64,000 nucleotides of DNA, taken from positions 1-64,000 of the forward strand of contig NZ_JAYXKP010000008.1 of the NCBI RefSeq assembly GCF_036039175.1, written 5' to 3'. Numbering within the stretch: the stretch's first letter is position 1; every line of letters starts with the position of its first letter. This DNA comes from Marinilactibacillus sp036039175. GTDB lineage: Bacteria > Bacillota > Bacilli > Lactobacillales > Carnobacteriaceae_A. The translations under genes were made by a program, and so were the position numbers. Positions 51,444 through 59,050 of this stretch are shown one piece after another. The notes below the pieces were generated by a model. The model was not told the origin of the DNA. It made no database searches and was given only the letters and a program-made list of their open reading frames with translations.

Positions 51444-51782
51444 ATGTTCAATAAATCAAATGATTTCATCTACAAAAAATGTCTTTTTCCGCTATTTGCT
51501 GCATTGATTGGTTCTATCTGGATATATGTAGTAGATACAAATGACCATTTTCTTAATATAAGCATAGTAATCATTGCGATAGTCCTGTTTGTTTATGCGT
51601 TATTTAATATCAAAAAAGTGGTCAATGATCAGATGTTTAAGAAATTGATTCTCTATATTTTGATTTTCACTTTAGTATTTCAAGTATCGATTCATGCGAT
51701 CTCAGTTGTTTTTCAAGGTATCGTTGCGCTCGTAATGGCTGTTATTTTACTCATAGGGTTTTGGGAAATAGTGACTTCTTAA
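51444..51782 (+). CDS. Small membrane protein, unknown
   Basis: 112 aa with about four hydrophobic segments (near 13-30, 38-53, 67-85 and 88-108) and short basic loops. No family is recognised. I chose ATG 51444, ten bases after the preceding stop, with AAAGGAAG upstream; the ATG at 51426 overlaps the previous gene and precedes the ribosome site. Co-transcription with the deoxyribosyltransferase is likely; no terminator is seen before the clpP promoter. Confidence 0.65.
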   Translation: MFNKSNDFIYKKCLFPLFAALIGSIWIYVVDTNDHFLNISIVIIAIVLFVYALFNIKKVVNDQMFKKLILYILIFTLVFQVSIHAISVVFQGIVALVMAVILLIGFWEIVTS

Positions 51783-51808
51783 AATAAGTTAAAAGATCAA
51801 ACTTACTA

Positions 51809-51838
51809 TTTGACCTTTCTTGACCTTTGGAGTACAAT
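51809..51838 (+). promoter_or_regulatory. CtsR box and promoter of clpP
   Basis: TTTGACCTTTCTTGACC (51809-51825) is, on the minus strand, the heptad repeat GGTCAAG-AAA-GGTCAAA of the heat-shock repressor CtsR. The first TTGACC (51810-51815) is the -35 for TACAAT (51833-51838) with 17 bases between, so binding would block the polymerase. Confidence 0.85.
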
Positions 51839-51908
51839 ATCAATAGTTTCACGAAATTAAGTAAACATGATAAAATAAGTTTGACAGAATTAGAGGAGGA
51901 CAATAAAA

Positions 51909-52505
51909 ATGAATTTAGTACCAACAGTTATTGAGCAATCACCACGTGGTGAACGTGCTTATGATATTTACTCTCGTTTATTGAAAGACCGTATTATTAT
52001 GCTTGGCGGACCAATTGATGATCAAGTTGCCAACTCAGTCATTGCCCAATTATTATTCTTGGACGCACAAGACCCTGAGAAAGATATCTATCTATATATC
52101 AACTCTCCAGGTGGTAGTGTTACAGCAGGACTAGCAATTTACGATACAATGAACTTCATCAAATCTGACGTTCAGACTATCGCAATCGGATTAGCTGCTT
52201 CAATGGGGAGCTTCTTACTTGCAGCAGGTCAAAAAGGGAAACGTTTTGCACTTCCAAATGCAGAAATTATGATTCACCAACCACTAGGTGGCGCTCAAGG
52301 ACAAGCAACTGAAATTGAAATTGCTGCTAAACACATCTTAAGAACACGTTCAAGATTAAATGATATTTTAGTTGAACGTACTGGACAACCTCTAGAAGTG
52401 ATTGAGCGAGACACAGATCGCGATAACTTCATGATGGCTGAAGATGCTAAAAATTATGGTTTGGTTGACCAAATCATGGATAGCGCTGCTGACTTAAACA
52501 AATAA
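51909..52505 (+). CDS. clpP: ATP-dependent Clp protease proteolytic subunit
   Basis: Barrel-forming serine protease fed by ClpX, ClpC or ClpE. 198 aa. The catalytic serine is S98 in GLAASMGSF and the histidine H123 in MIHQPLGG; the aspartate lies near 172 in DRDNFM. GAGGAC precedes the ATG. The CtsR box predicts induction by heat and protein damage. Monocistronic, with a terminator. Confidence 0.97.
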   Translation: MNLVPTVIEQSPRGERAYDIYSRLLKDRIIMLGGPIDDQVANSVIAQLLFLDAQDPEKDIYLYINSPGGSVTAGLAIYDTMNFIKSDVQTIAIGLAASMGSFLLAAGQKGKRFALPNAEIMIHQPLGGAQGQATEIEIAAKHILRTRSRLNDILVERTGQPLEVIERDTDRDNFMMAEDAKNYGLVDQIMDSAADLNK

Positions 52506-52527
52506 TTTTAAAATTTTAATAGAAACG

Positions 52528-52557
52528 AGGACATCCAAAACAGGATGTCCTTTTTTG
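52528..52557 (+). terminator. Terminator of clpP
   Basis: Perfect 9-bp stem (52528-52536 with 52543-52551), then T6. Confidence 0.93.
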
Positions 52558-52632
52558 TACATAGGAAACTAAAAAAAGGAAATCTAGTTATTCTGGTCTT
52601 ACTTCTGATATACAAAGTAAGATTCAATAAAC

Positions 52633-52641
52633 TGGTATAAT
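52633..52641 (+). promoter_or_regulatory. Extended -10 promoter
   Basis: TGG-TATAAT (52633-52641) upstream of the DsbA-like gene. Confidence 0.5.
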
Positions 52642-52717
52642 ACAACCGTTTGGCTGGTTATCTAAGACATCTAGCGTTATACTGTACGGGTAAGAATGAA
52701 GAAAAGGAGAGATGTTA

Positions 52718-53263
52718 TTGGATACTTCAACGATCAAGGCATCAGAAGTGACGACTGAAGGCGGTATACACATTGGGGATAAGAATGCTCCAATCAAAAT
52801 CGTAGAATTTATGAATTTAAGATGTCCGTTTTGTAAGCAATGGTGGGAAGAGTCTGCTCCTGTACTCGATAAATATGTATCAGAAGGAAAAGTAGAACGA
52901 ATTGTTAAACTCTTTGACAAGGAAAAACCAAGCTTGAAAAGAGGAAATGTTATTCATCATCACTTAGATTATACAGCTGGGGAAAAAGTAAAAGAAGATA
53001 TTTCCTACTTCCTATCACGCCAAGACGAATGGGGTAATCTTGAAGAGAATGATATCGTGGACTATGCTAACCTCAGAAGAGGTTTAAACAAGCAGACAAG
53101 TGAAAAAGAAGCTGAGCAGGTGATTGCTGAAGCTAAAAGAGCTAATGTAACACTAGTTCCTTCTGTCTTTATTGAAGACTACATTTTCGATGAGCATATT
53201 ACAAATGAAGAGCTAATAGAAATCATTGAAACAAAATTAAATCGTGGAAACATTGACCAGTAA
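52718..53263 (+). CDS. DsbA-like thioredoxin-fold protein
   Basis: 181 aa. GDKNAPIKIVEFMNLRCPFCKQWW places the CPFC redox pair near 36-39; the cis-proline is in LVPSVFIED near 145. There is no signal peptide or lipobox, so it seems cytoplasmic, unlike exported DsbA. The helical insert (about 65-130) is that of the DsbA/FrnE branch. I chose TTG 52718 because AAGGAG lies eight bases upstream; ATG 52712 touches that site. The function may be redox repair or disulfide isomerisation in the cytoplasm. Confidence 0.82.
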   Translation: MDTSTIKASEVTTEGGIHIGDKNAPIKIVEFMNLRCPFCKQWWEESAPVLDKYVSEGKVERIVKLFDKEKPSLKRGNVIHHHLDYTAGEKVKEDISYFLSRQDEWGNLEENDIVDYANLRRGLNKQTSEKEAEQVIAEAKRANVTLVPSVFIEDYIFDEHITNEELIEIIETKLNRGNIDQ

Positions 53264-53279
53264 GTTTTCGTAAATAGTG

Positions 53280-53310
53280 GACAAAAAACGTCCCTCTAAT
53301 TTGATATTAT
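53280..53310 (+). promoter_or_regulatory. CggR operator and promoter of the glycolytic operon
   Basis: On the minus strand 53280-53294 reads GGGACGTTTTTTGTC, matching the CggR half-operator CGGGAC-N6-TGTC except for the first base. It occupies the -35 region of an extended -10 promoter, TGA-TATTAT (53302-53310). Only one copy is evident. A 10-bp hairpin (53388-53397 with 53410-53419) lies in the leader. Confidence 0.65.
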
Positions 53311-53532
53311 GGGTTGAAAATTGCCCCGCATCTTGTTAAACTAAATATGCAATCAGATAAGAAGTGTTCACAAGATCGCGAGCAGTTGAAATCTTTTGTC
53401 AACTATGAAAAAAGATTTCGATATTATGCAGTTTAAACGCTGGCACTTTTTCGCTGCGAACCTTTGCGCTTTCGGTCGAGATGATATTCTCAGTTGAATA
53501 CGCGTAAAAGTAGTCGAGAGAGAGGGTCTAGG

Positions 53533-54570
53533 ATGCTGTCAGTTATTGAAAAAGTTGCACCCGATATGTTTCAAACGCTGAAGAGAAGATATCATATCTT
53601 AAAGCAAATCCAAAAATCCAGTCCAATCGGAAGAAGATCTCTTGCAGGAAGACTAGGATTTACTGAACGTGTTTTGAGAAGCGAAGTTGATATATTACGG
53701 AACCAAGGATTGATAGACATATCTTCTGCGGGAATGGAATGTACGTCTACAGGATTAGAAGTTTTTCGTCAGCTTGAACGTATGATGGGGCATCATGTCA
53801 GATCAAAAGACCAGGAAACAATATTGGCGAACAGATTGAGAATCAGCCATTGTGTGATTGTACCTGGAAACTCAGACGAAGACCCCGCGATATTAGAAGA
53901 TATTGGTTTAGCTGCGGTTAAAGCACTGGACTTTCTTCTTCCAGAAGGAAAAAACGTTGTTGCAGTAATGGGTGGAACGACAATGGTCGAAGTTGCCCAC
54001 GCAATGGACGAAAAGTTTGGTGAGAAAAGGCAGTTGCTGTTTGTACCTGCACGCGGTGGGCTCGGAGAATCAGTTGATATCCAAGCTAACGTGATCGCAG
54101 AAACAATGGCTCGAAAATCCGGTGGAAAAAGTAGAGCGTTATATGCTCCTGAACATGTCCGTTCTGATACGTATTCATTACTATCAGAGGAGCCAGAAAT
54201 TAAAGAAACACTTCAATTAGTTGAAAATGCTTCCTTAGTCTTGTACAGTATAGGTAGTGCTTTCGAAATGGCAGAAAGACGAGGCATGAATAGAGAGACG
54301 CTTCAATTACTGAAAAATCAGAACGCTGTAGCAGAAGCATTTGGAGAATTCGTTAACCCTGAAGGAGAGATTGTTTACAAACTCTCTCGTATTGGCTTGC
54401 AATCAAGTCAAATGGGACGTATTCCACATGTGGTCGCAGTAGCTGGTGGCAGAAATAAAGCCAAGGCAATTGAGTCTTACGTAAAAACTGTCCCTCCTCA
54501 CACATGGTTAGTGACGGATGAGGCAGCCGCAAACGAGATTTTAAATGGGGGCAACCCTTTAAAAAATTAG
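53533..54570 (+). CDS. cggR: Central glycolytic genes regulator CggR
   Basis: SorC/DeoR-type repressor released by fructose-1,6-bisphosphate. 345 aa from ATG 53533 with GAGAGAGGG upstream; the longer frame from 53494 has no support. The N-terminal helix-turn-helix (about 25-60, SPIGRRSLAGRLGFTERVLRSEV) is nearly that of B. subtilis CggR. The C-terminal sugar-phosphate domain holds AVMGGTTMVEVA near 148 and FVPARGGLGES near 172. First gene of the cggR-gap-gap-pgk-tpiA-gpmI-eno run. Confidence 0.94.
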   Translation: MLSVIEKVAPDMFQTLKRRYHILKQIQKSSPIGRRSLAGRLGFTERVLRSEVDILRNQGLIDISSAGMECTSTGLEVFRQLERMMGHHVRSKDQETILANRLRISHCVIVPGNSDEDPAILEDIGLAAVKALDFLLPEGKNVVAVMGGTTMVEVAHAMDEKFGEKRQLLFVPARGGLGESVDIQANVIAETMARKSGGKSRALYAPEHVRSDTYSLLSEEPEIKETLQLVENASLVLYSIGSAFEMAERRGMNRETLQLLKNQNAVAEAFGEFVNPEGEIVYKLSRIGLQSSQMGRIPHVVAVAGGRNKAKAIESYVKTVPPHTWLVTDEAAANEILNGGNPLKN

Positions 54571-54599
54571 AAATAAAAATTCCAAGGAGGAAATCATTA

Positions 54600-55592
54600 A
54601 TGGCAAAGAAAGTAGCAATTAACGGATTCGGACGTATTGGACGCTTAGCACTTCGTCGTATTTTAGAGGCAGATACAGGACTAGAAGTTGTGGCAATTAA
54701 CGACTTAACGGATAATAATGATCTAGCTTATTTATTGAAGTATGACACTGCACAAGGCAGATTCCCGCATGAAGTAGAAGCGAAGGAAGATGCAATAACT
54801 GTCGCAGGAAAAGAGATTAAAGCTTACGCTGAAAAAGATGCTAGCCAATTGCCATGGGGTGACCTCGGTATTGATATCGTCTTGGAATGTACAGGATTTT
54901 ACACTTCACCAGAAAAATCTCAAGCACATATTGATGCTGGAGCTAAGCGCGTGTTGATTTCAGCACCAGCTAAAGGTGATCTTAAGACAATCGTATTCGG
55001 TGTTAATCACGAATCAATAGAATCAGATGATAAAATCGTCTCAGCAGCTTCATGTACGACTAACTGCTTGGCACCGATGGTTAATGTATTGAATAAAGAA
55101 TTTGGACTTGACCACGGATTAATGAGTACAGTACATGCATATACTTCAACGCAAACACTGCAAGATTCACCAGGCGGACGTAAAAGTCGTGCTGGAGCTC
55201 AAAATGCCATTCCTGCTTCAACAGGTGCTGCTAAAGCAGTAGGTAAAGTTATACCTGAAGTTGATGGGAAAGTAGACGGAACTGCTGTAAGAATTCCAGT
55301 TGTAACGGGATCTATGGTTGAGTTATACTCTGTTTTGGATAAAGAAGTATCAGTTGAACAGGTTAATGCAGCAATGAAAGATTATGCTTCAGATGCTTAT
55401 CTATATAATGAAGACGAGATTGTTTCCTCTGACATTATTGGTATCCCTGCTGGTTCTGTATTCGATGCTACTCAAACTAAAATCATCGAAGGTAATTCAG
55501 GACAACTGGTTAAAACTGTCGCTTGGTACGACAATGAATATGGTTTCACTGGTAACATGGTGAGAACATTAGATTACATGGCTAACTTATAA
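54600..55592 (+). CDS. Glyceraldehyde-3-phosphate dehydrogenase, first copy
   Basis: 330 aa. NAD motif INGFGRIGRLALRR near 6-19, catalytic C152 in ASCTTNCLAP and histidine in TVHAYTSTQTLQDSPGGRKS near 179. Compared with the second copy, the S-loop differs (SPGGRKSRAGAQNAIPAS versus GPHPKGDFRRARAAAANIVP) and codon use is less biased. Both keep the NDLTD segment that favours NAD. It may be the minor or anabolic isozyme, or an older duplicate; it is not a non-phosphorylating GapN. Confidence 0.93.
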   Translation: MAKKVAINGFGRIGRLALRRILEADTGLEVVAINDLTDNNDLAYLLKYDTAQGRFPHEVEAKEDAITVAGKEIKAYAEKDASQLPWGDLGIDIVLECTGFYTSPEKSQAHIDAGAKRVLISAPAKGDLKTIVFGVNHESIESDDKIVSAASCTTNCLAPMVNVLNKEFGLDHGLMSTVHAYTSTQTLQDSPGGRKSRAGAQNAIPASTGAAKAVGKVIPEVDGKVDGTAVRIPVVTGSMVELYSVLDKEVSVEQVNAAMKDYASDAYLYNEDEIVSSDIIGIPAGSVFDATQTKIIEGNSGQLVKTVAWYDNEYGFTGNMVRTLDYMANL

Positions 55593-55689
55593 TAAGTCGG
55601 TCTATCATAACGTGTTTAAGACTTAATTGATTGGTTTCGATTAAGATTTAAAATAAAAAATTTTGATTTTCACAGGAGGAAATCGTATT

Positions 55690-56691
55690 ATGTCAGTAAA
55701 AGTAGCTATTAACGGATTTGGACGTATTGGACGTTTAGCATTCCGTCGTATTAACGAAGTAGAAGGTTTGGAAGTTGTTGCAGTAAACGACTTAACAGAT
55801 CCTAACATGTTGGTTCACTTGCTTAAATATGATACAACTCAAGGACGTTTCAACGGAGAAGTAACTGTTGGAGACAACAGCTTCACTGCAAATGGTCGTG
55901 AAGTTAAAGTATTAAGCGAACGTAATCCAGAAGATCTTCCATGGGGAGACCTTGGAGTAGATATCGTTCTTGAATGTACTGGATTCTTCACTACTCAAGA
56001 AAAAGCAGAATTACACCTTAAAGCTGGAGCGAAACGTGTTGTTGTTTCTGCACCTGCAACTGGTGACATCAAAACTGTTGTTTTCAACACTAACCACGAA
56101 GTTTTAGATGGTTCTGAAACTGTAATTTCTGGTGCTTCATGTACGACTAACTGCTTGGCTCCGATGGCTAAAGTATTAAACGACAAGTTTGGAATCGAAA
56201 CTGGTTTAATGACTACTATCCACGCTTACACTGGAGATCAAATGACTCTTGATGGACCACACCCTAAAGGTGACTTCCGTCGTGCTCGTGCAGCTGCAGC
56301 AAACATCGTACCAAACTCTACTGGTGCTGCTAAAGCAATCGGTGAAGTATTACCTGAACTTAAAGGTGTATTAGATGGATCAGCTCAACGTGTACCTGTA
56401 GCAGCTGGATCATTAACTGAATTACAAGTTCTTCTTTCTAAAGAAGTTACTGCTGAAGAAGTTAACGCAGCAATGGCAGAAGCAGCTAACGAGTCTTACG
56501 GTTACACTGAAGACCCAATCGTTTCTTCTGATATCTTAGGAATGACTTTTGGTTCATTATTCGATGCAACTCAAACCAAAGTAATTTCTGCAAACGGAAA
56601 ACAAATGGTTAAAACTGTTGCTTGGTATGATAACGAAATGTCATACACTGCACAATTAGTTCGTACTCTTGAATACTTCGCTTCTCTATAA
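55690..56691 (+). CDS. gap: Glyceraldehyde-3-phosphate dehydrogenase, second copy
   Basis: 333 aa from ATG 55690, with AGGAGG upstream. NAD motif INGFGRIGRLAFRR, catalytic C151 in ASCTTNCLAP, and S-loop HAYTGDQMTLDGPHPKGDFRRARAAAANIVP, the common streptococcal/enterococcal type. Codon use is extremely biased to a few preferred codons, as for pgk and eno, so this is likely the main glycolytic enzyme. The 97-base gap to the first copy contains a small CTTAAT/ATTAAG hairpin. Confidence 0.96.
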   Translation: MSVKVAINGFGRIGRLAFRRINEVEGLEVVAVNDLTDPNMLVHLLKYDTTQGRFNGEVTVGDNSFTANGREVKVLSERNPEDLPWGDLGVDIVLECTGFFTTQEKAELHLKAGAKRVVVSAPATGDIKTVVFNTNHEVLDGSETVISGASCTTNCLAPMAKVLNDKFGIETGLMTTIHAYTGDQMTLDGPHPKGDFRRARAAAANIVPNSTGAAKAIGEVLPELKGVLDGSAQRVPVAAGSLTELQVLLSKEVTAEEVNAAMAEAANESYGYTEDPIVSSDILGMTFGSLFDATQTKVISANGKQMVKTVAWYDNEMSYTAQLVRTLEYFASL

Positions 56692-56752
56692 TAAGAAGTT
56701 AAAATTCAAATAGTAAACTGATTTTTAATCAAACAGAACAAGAATGAATAAG

Positions 56753-56872
56753 CGGGGGAGCTCTCACTCTATGCGGTAGACTATGTAAGAAACGGGTTAA
56801 CGATTACAATCGTTTTAGCACGGATTCTTTTCAGATCTCTATCAGCTAGAGTATCGCGCTTCCCCGTTTTTT
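56753..56872 (+). ncRNA. Structured element with terminator between gap and pgk
   Basis: Outer stem CGGGGGAGC (56753-56761) with GCTTCCCCG (56858-56866), then T6. Inside, AAGAA/TTCTT (56787-56791 with 56825-56829) closes an AACGAT/ATCGTT hairpin. TAGAGT (56847-56852) can pair either with ACTCTA (56766-56771), extending the outer stem, or locally with CTCTA (56837-56841). This alternative is like an attenuator. No known class is recognised; a plain branched terminator is the simplest view. Confidence 0.6.
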
Positions 56873-56988
56873 ATTTTGTAAAAAGATTGGTTCATATTTC
56901 TTTTATTGACGTAATTACGAAACTTTTAACTCTTATTTTAAATATTAATGAACGACAAAATCTTGTATTAAAGGAAGGTAGAGTAACG

Positions 56989-58176
56989 ATGCCTAAGAAA
57001 ACTGTAAAAGATTTAGATCTTAAAGGAAAAAAAGTATTGGTTCGTGCTGACTTTAACGTACCAATGAAAGACGGTAAAATCTCTAACGATAACCGTATCC
57101 AAGCAGCACTTCCAACGATTCAATACGTACTTGAACAAGGCGGAAAAGCAATTGTATTTTCTCACCTTGGACGTGTTAAAACGGAAGAAGACAAAGCTGG
57201 TTTATCTTTAGCACCTGTTGCTGAGCGTTTAGGCGAATTGTTGAAAAAAGATGTAACATTCGTAGCTCAAACTCGTGGAGAAGAACTAGAAACTGCTGTA
57301 AACAATTTATCTGACGGCGACGTTTTGATGTTTGAAAACACTCGTTTTGAAGACGTTGACGGCAAAAAAGAAAGTAAAAATGATCCTGAATTAGGTAAAT
57401 ACTGGGCAAGTCTTGGCGATGTATTCGTAAACGATGCATTCGGTACAGCTCACCGTGCACACGCATCTAACGTAGGAATCGCTTCTAACGTTGAATCGGC
57501 AGCTGGTTTCTTAGTAGAAAAAGAAATCAACTTTATTGGTGGAGCTGTTGATGAACCGAAACGTCCTTTCGTAGCGATTTTAGGTGGAGCAAAAGTTTCA
57601 GATAAAATCGGCGTAATCGAAAACTTACTGTCTAAAGCAGATAAAGTATTAATCGGTGGCGGAATGACTTACACTTTCTACGAAGCATTAGGAAAAGGTA
57701 TCGGAAGCTCACTTCTTGAAGCAGACAAAGTATCACTTGCTAAAGAATTGATTGAAAAAGCTGGCGACAAATTAGTTCTTCCAGTGGATTCTGTAGTTGC
57801 TTCTGAATTTTCAAATGATGTACCTACTGAAATAGTTGAAGGAGACGTTCCTGAAGGTAAAATGGGGCTTGATGTTGGACCTAAGACTGTTGAATTATTC
57901 GCTAAAGAATTAGAAGGCGCTAAAACAGTTGTATGGAACGGACCAATGGGCGTTTTCGAAATGTCTAACTTTGCAAAAGGAACAAGCGATATCTGTGAAG
58001 TGTTAGCTAAATTAGAAGATGCTACGACCATTATTGGTGGTGGAGATTCTGCAACTGCTGCACAACAACTTGGATTCGAAGACGACTTCAGCCACATCTC
58101 TACTGGTGGTGGAGCAAGTCTAGAATATCTTGAAGGTAAAGAATTGCCAGGAATCGCTGCAATCTCAGATAAATAA
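56989..58176 (+). CDS. pgk: Phosphoglycerate kinase
   Basis: Makes ATP from 1,3-bisphosphoglycerate. 395 aa from ATG 56989, with AAGGAAGG upstream. KKVLVRADFNVP near 13-24 binds the phosphoglycerate, FSHLGR near 60 and the C-terminal nucleotide loop GGGDSATAA near 345 are present. Highly biased codons. A branched terminator-like RNA sits upstream, so its expression may differ from that of gap. Confidence 0.97.
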   Translation: MPKKTVKDLDLKGKKVLVRADFNVPMKDGKISNDNRIQAALPTIQYVLEQGGKAIVFSHLGRVKTEEDKAGLSLAPVAERLGELLKKDVTFVAQTRGEELETAVNNLSDGDVLMFENTRFEDVDGKKESKNDPELGKYWASLGDVFVNDAFGTAHRAHASNVGIASNVESAAGFLVEKEINFIGGAVDEPKRPFVAILGGAKVSDKIGVIENLLSKADKVLIGGGMTYTFYEALGKGIGSSLLEADKVSLAKELIEKAGDKLVLPVDSVVASEFSNDVPTEIVEGDVPEGKMGLDVGPKTVELFAKELEGAKTVVWNGPMGVFEMSNFAKGTSDICEVLAKLEDATTIIGGGDSATAAQQLGFEDDFSHISTGGGASLEYLEGKELPGIAAISDK

Positions 58177-58208
58177 ATCTATTTAAAAATACGTTAAAAA
58201 CCTGTAAA

Positions 58209-58257
58209 CTATAGAGTGTAGTCAGGCGGTACTGAAGTGCCGCTTTGATCTCTGTAG
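58209..58257 (+). other. Long hairpin between pgk and tpiA
   Basis: CTATAGAG (58209-58216) pairs with CTCTGTAG (58250-58257) and an inner GCGGTAC/GTGCCGC stem with a TGAA loop extends it. No T run; perhaps a processing or stability element in the polycistronic mRNA. Confidence 0.5.
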
Positions 58258-58293
58258 AAAACAAATAATATAATCGAAAGAAGGAATAGAATT

Positions 58294-59049
58294 ATGCGTA
58301 AACCAATTATTGCTGGTAACTGGAAGATGAACAAAACGGCAGCTGAAGCTGCGTCATTCATTGAAGAGGTTAAAAATAATATCCCTTCTTCTGATAAAGT
58401 AGATGCTGTTATCGGAGCACCTAACCTTTATACTCAAGCATTGCTTGACATGACTGCTGGAACTGAACTTAAAATTGCTGCTCAAAACTGCTACTTCGAA
58501 GACGAAGGTGCATTCACTGGGGAAACTTCTCCTGCAGCACTTGCAGATTTAGGAACTCAATATGTAATCATCGGACACTCTGAACGTCGTGAGTACTTTG
58601 GCGAAACAGACCAAGATGTAAACAAAAAAGCACACGCAATCTTTAACCACGGAATGATTCCAATCATCTGTGTTGGAGAAACTCTAGAGCAGAAAGAAGC
58701 TGGCGAAACAAATGAACTTGTTTCTGGCCAAGTAACTAAAGCGTTAGAAGGATTATCTGAAGAGCAAGTTAAAAACTCTGTTATCGCTTATGAGCCAATC
58801 TGGGCAATCGGAACTGGTAAAACTGCGACTTCTGAAGAAGCGAATGAAACAATCTCTGTAGTGCGTCAAACAGTTAAAAAACTTTACAGTGACGCTGTAT
58901 CAGAAGCTGTTCGTATTCAATATGGTGGTTCTGTGAAACCTGGAAACATTGCTGAATTAATGGCACAATCAGATATTGATGGTGCATTAGTTGGTGGAGC
59001 AAGTCTAGAAGCGGAGTCATTCCTACAATTATTGGAGGCGGCTAAGTAA
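58294..59049 (+). CDS. tpiA: Triosephosphate isomerase
   Basis: Interconverts DHAP and G3P. 251 aa. N-terminal GNWKMNK near 8-14 (Asn, Lys), catalytic histidine in IGHSERR near 95-101, and the catalytic glutamate in AYEPIWAIGTG near 166-176. The phosphate loop is in YGGSVKPGN. It is followed by gpmI after a single base, indicating coupled translation. Confidence 0.97.
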   Translation: MRKPIIAGNWKMNKTAAEAASFIEEVKNNIPSSDKVDAVIGAPNLYTQALLDMTAGTELKIAAQNCYFEDEGAFTGETSPAALADLGTQYVIIGHSERREYFGETDQDVNKKAHAIFNHGMIPIICVGETLEQKEAGETNELVSGQVTKALEGLSEEQVKNSVIAYEPIWAIGTGKTATSEEANETISVVRQTVKKLYSDAVSEAVRIQYGGSVKPGNIAELMAQSDIDGALVGGASLEAESFLQLLEAAK

Positions 59050-59050
59050 T

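Noticed and set aside
53441..53460. Sigma-54-like TGGCAC upstream of cggR
   Set aside because: The GG and GC elements are 9 bases apart rather than the required 10, and no activator site or rpoN gene is in view.
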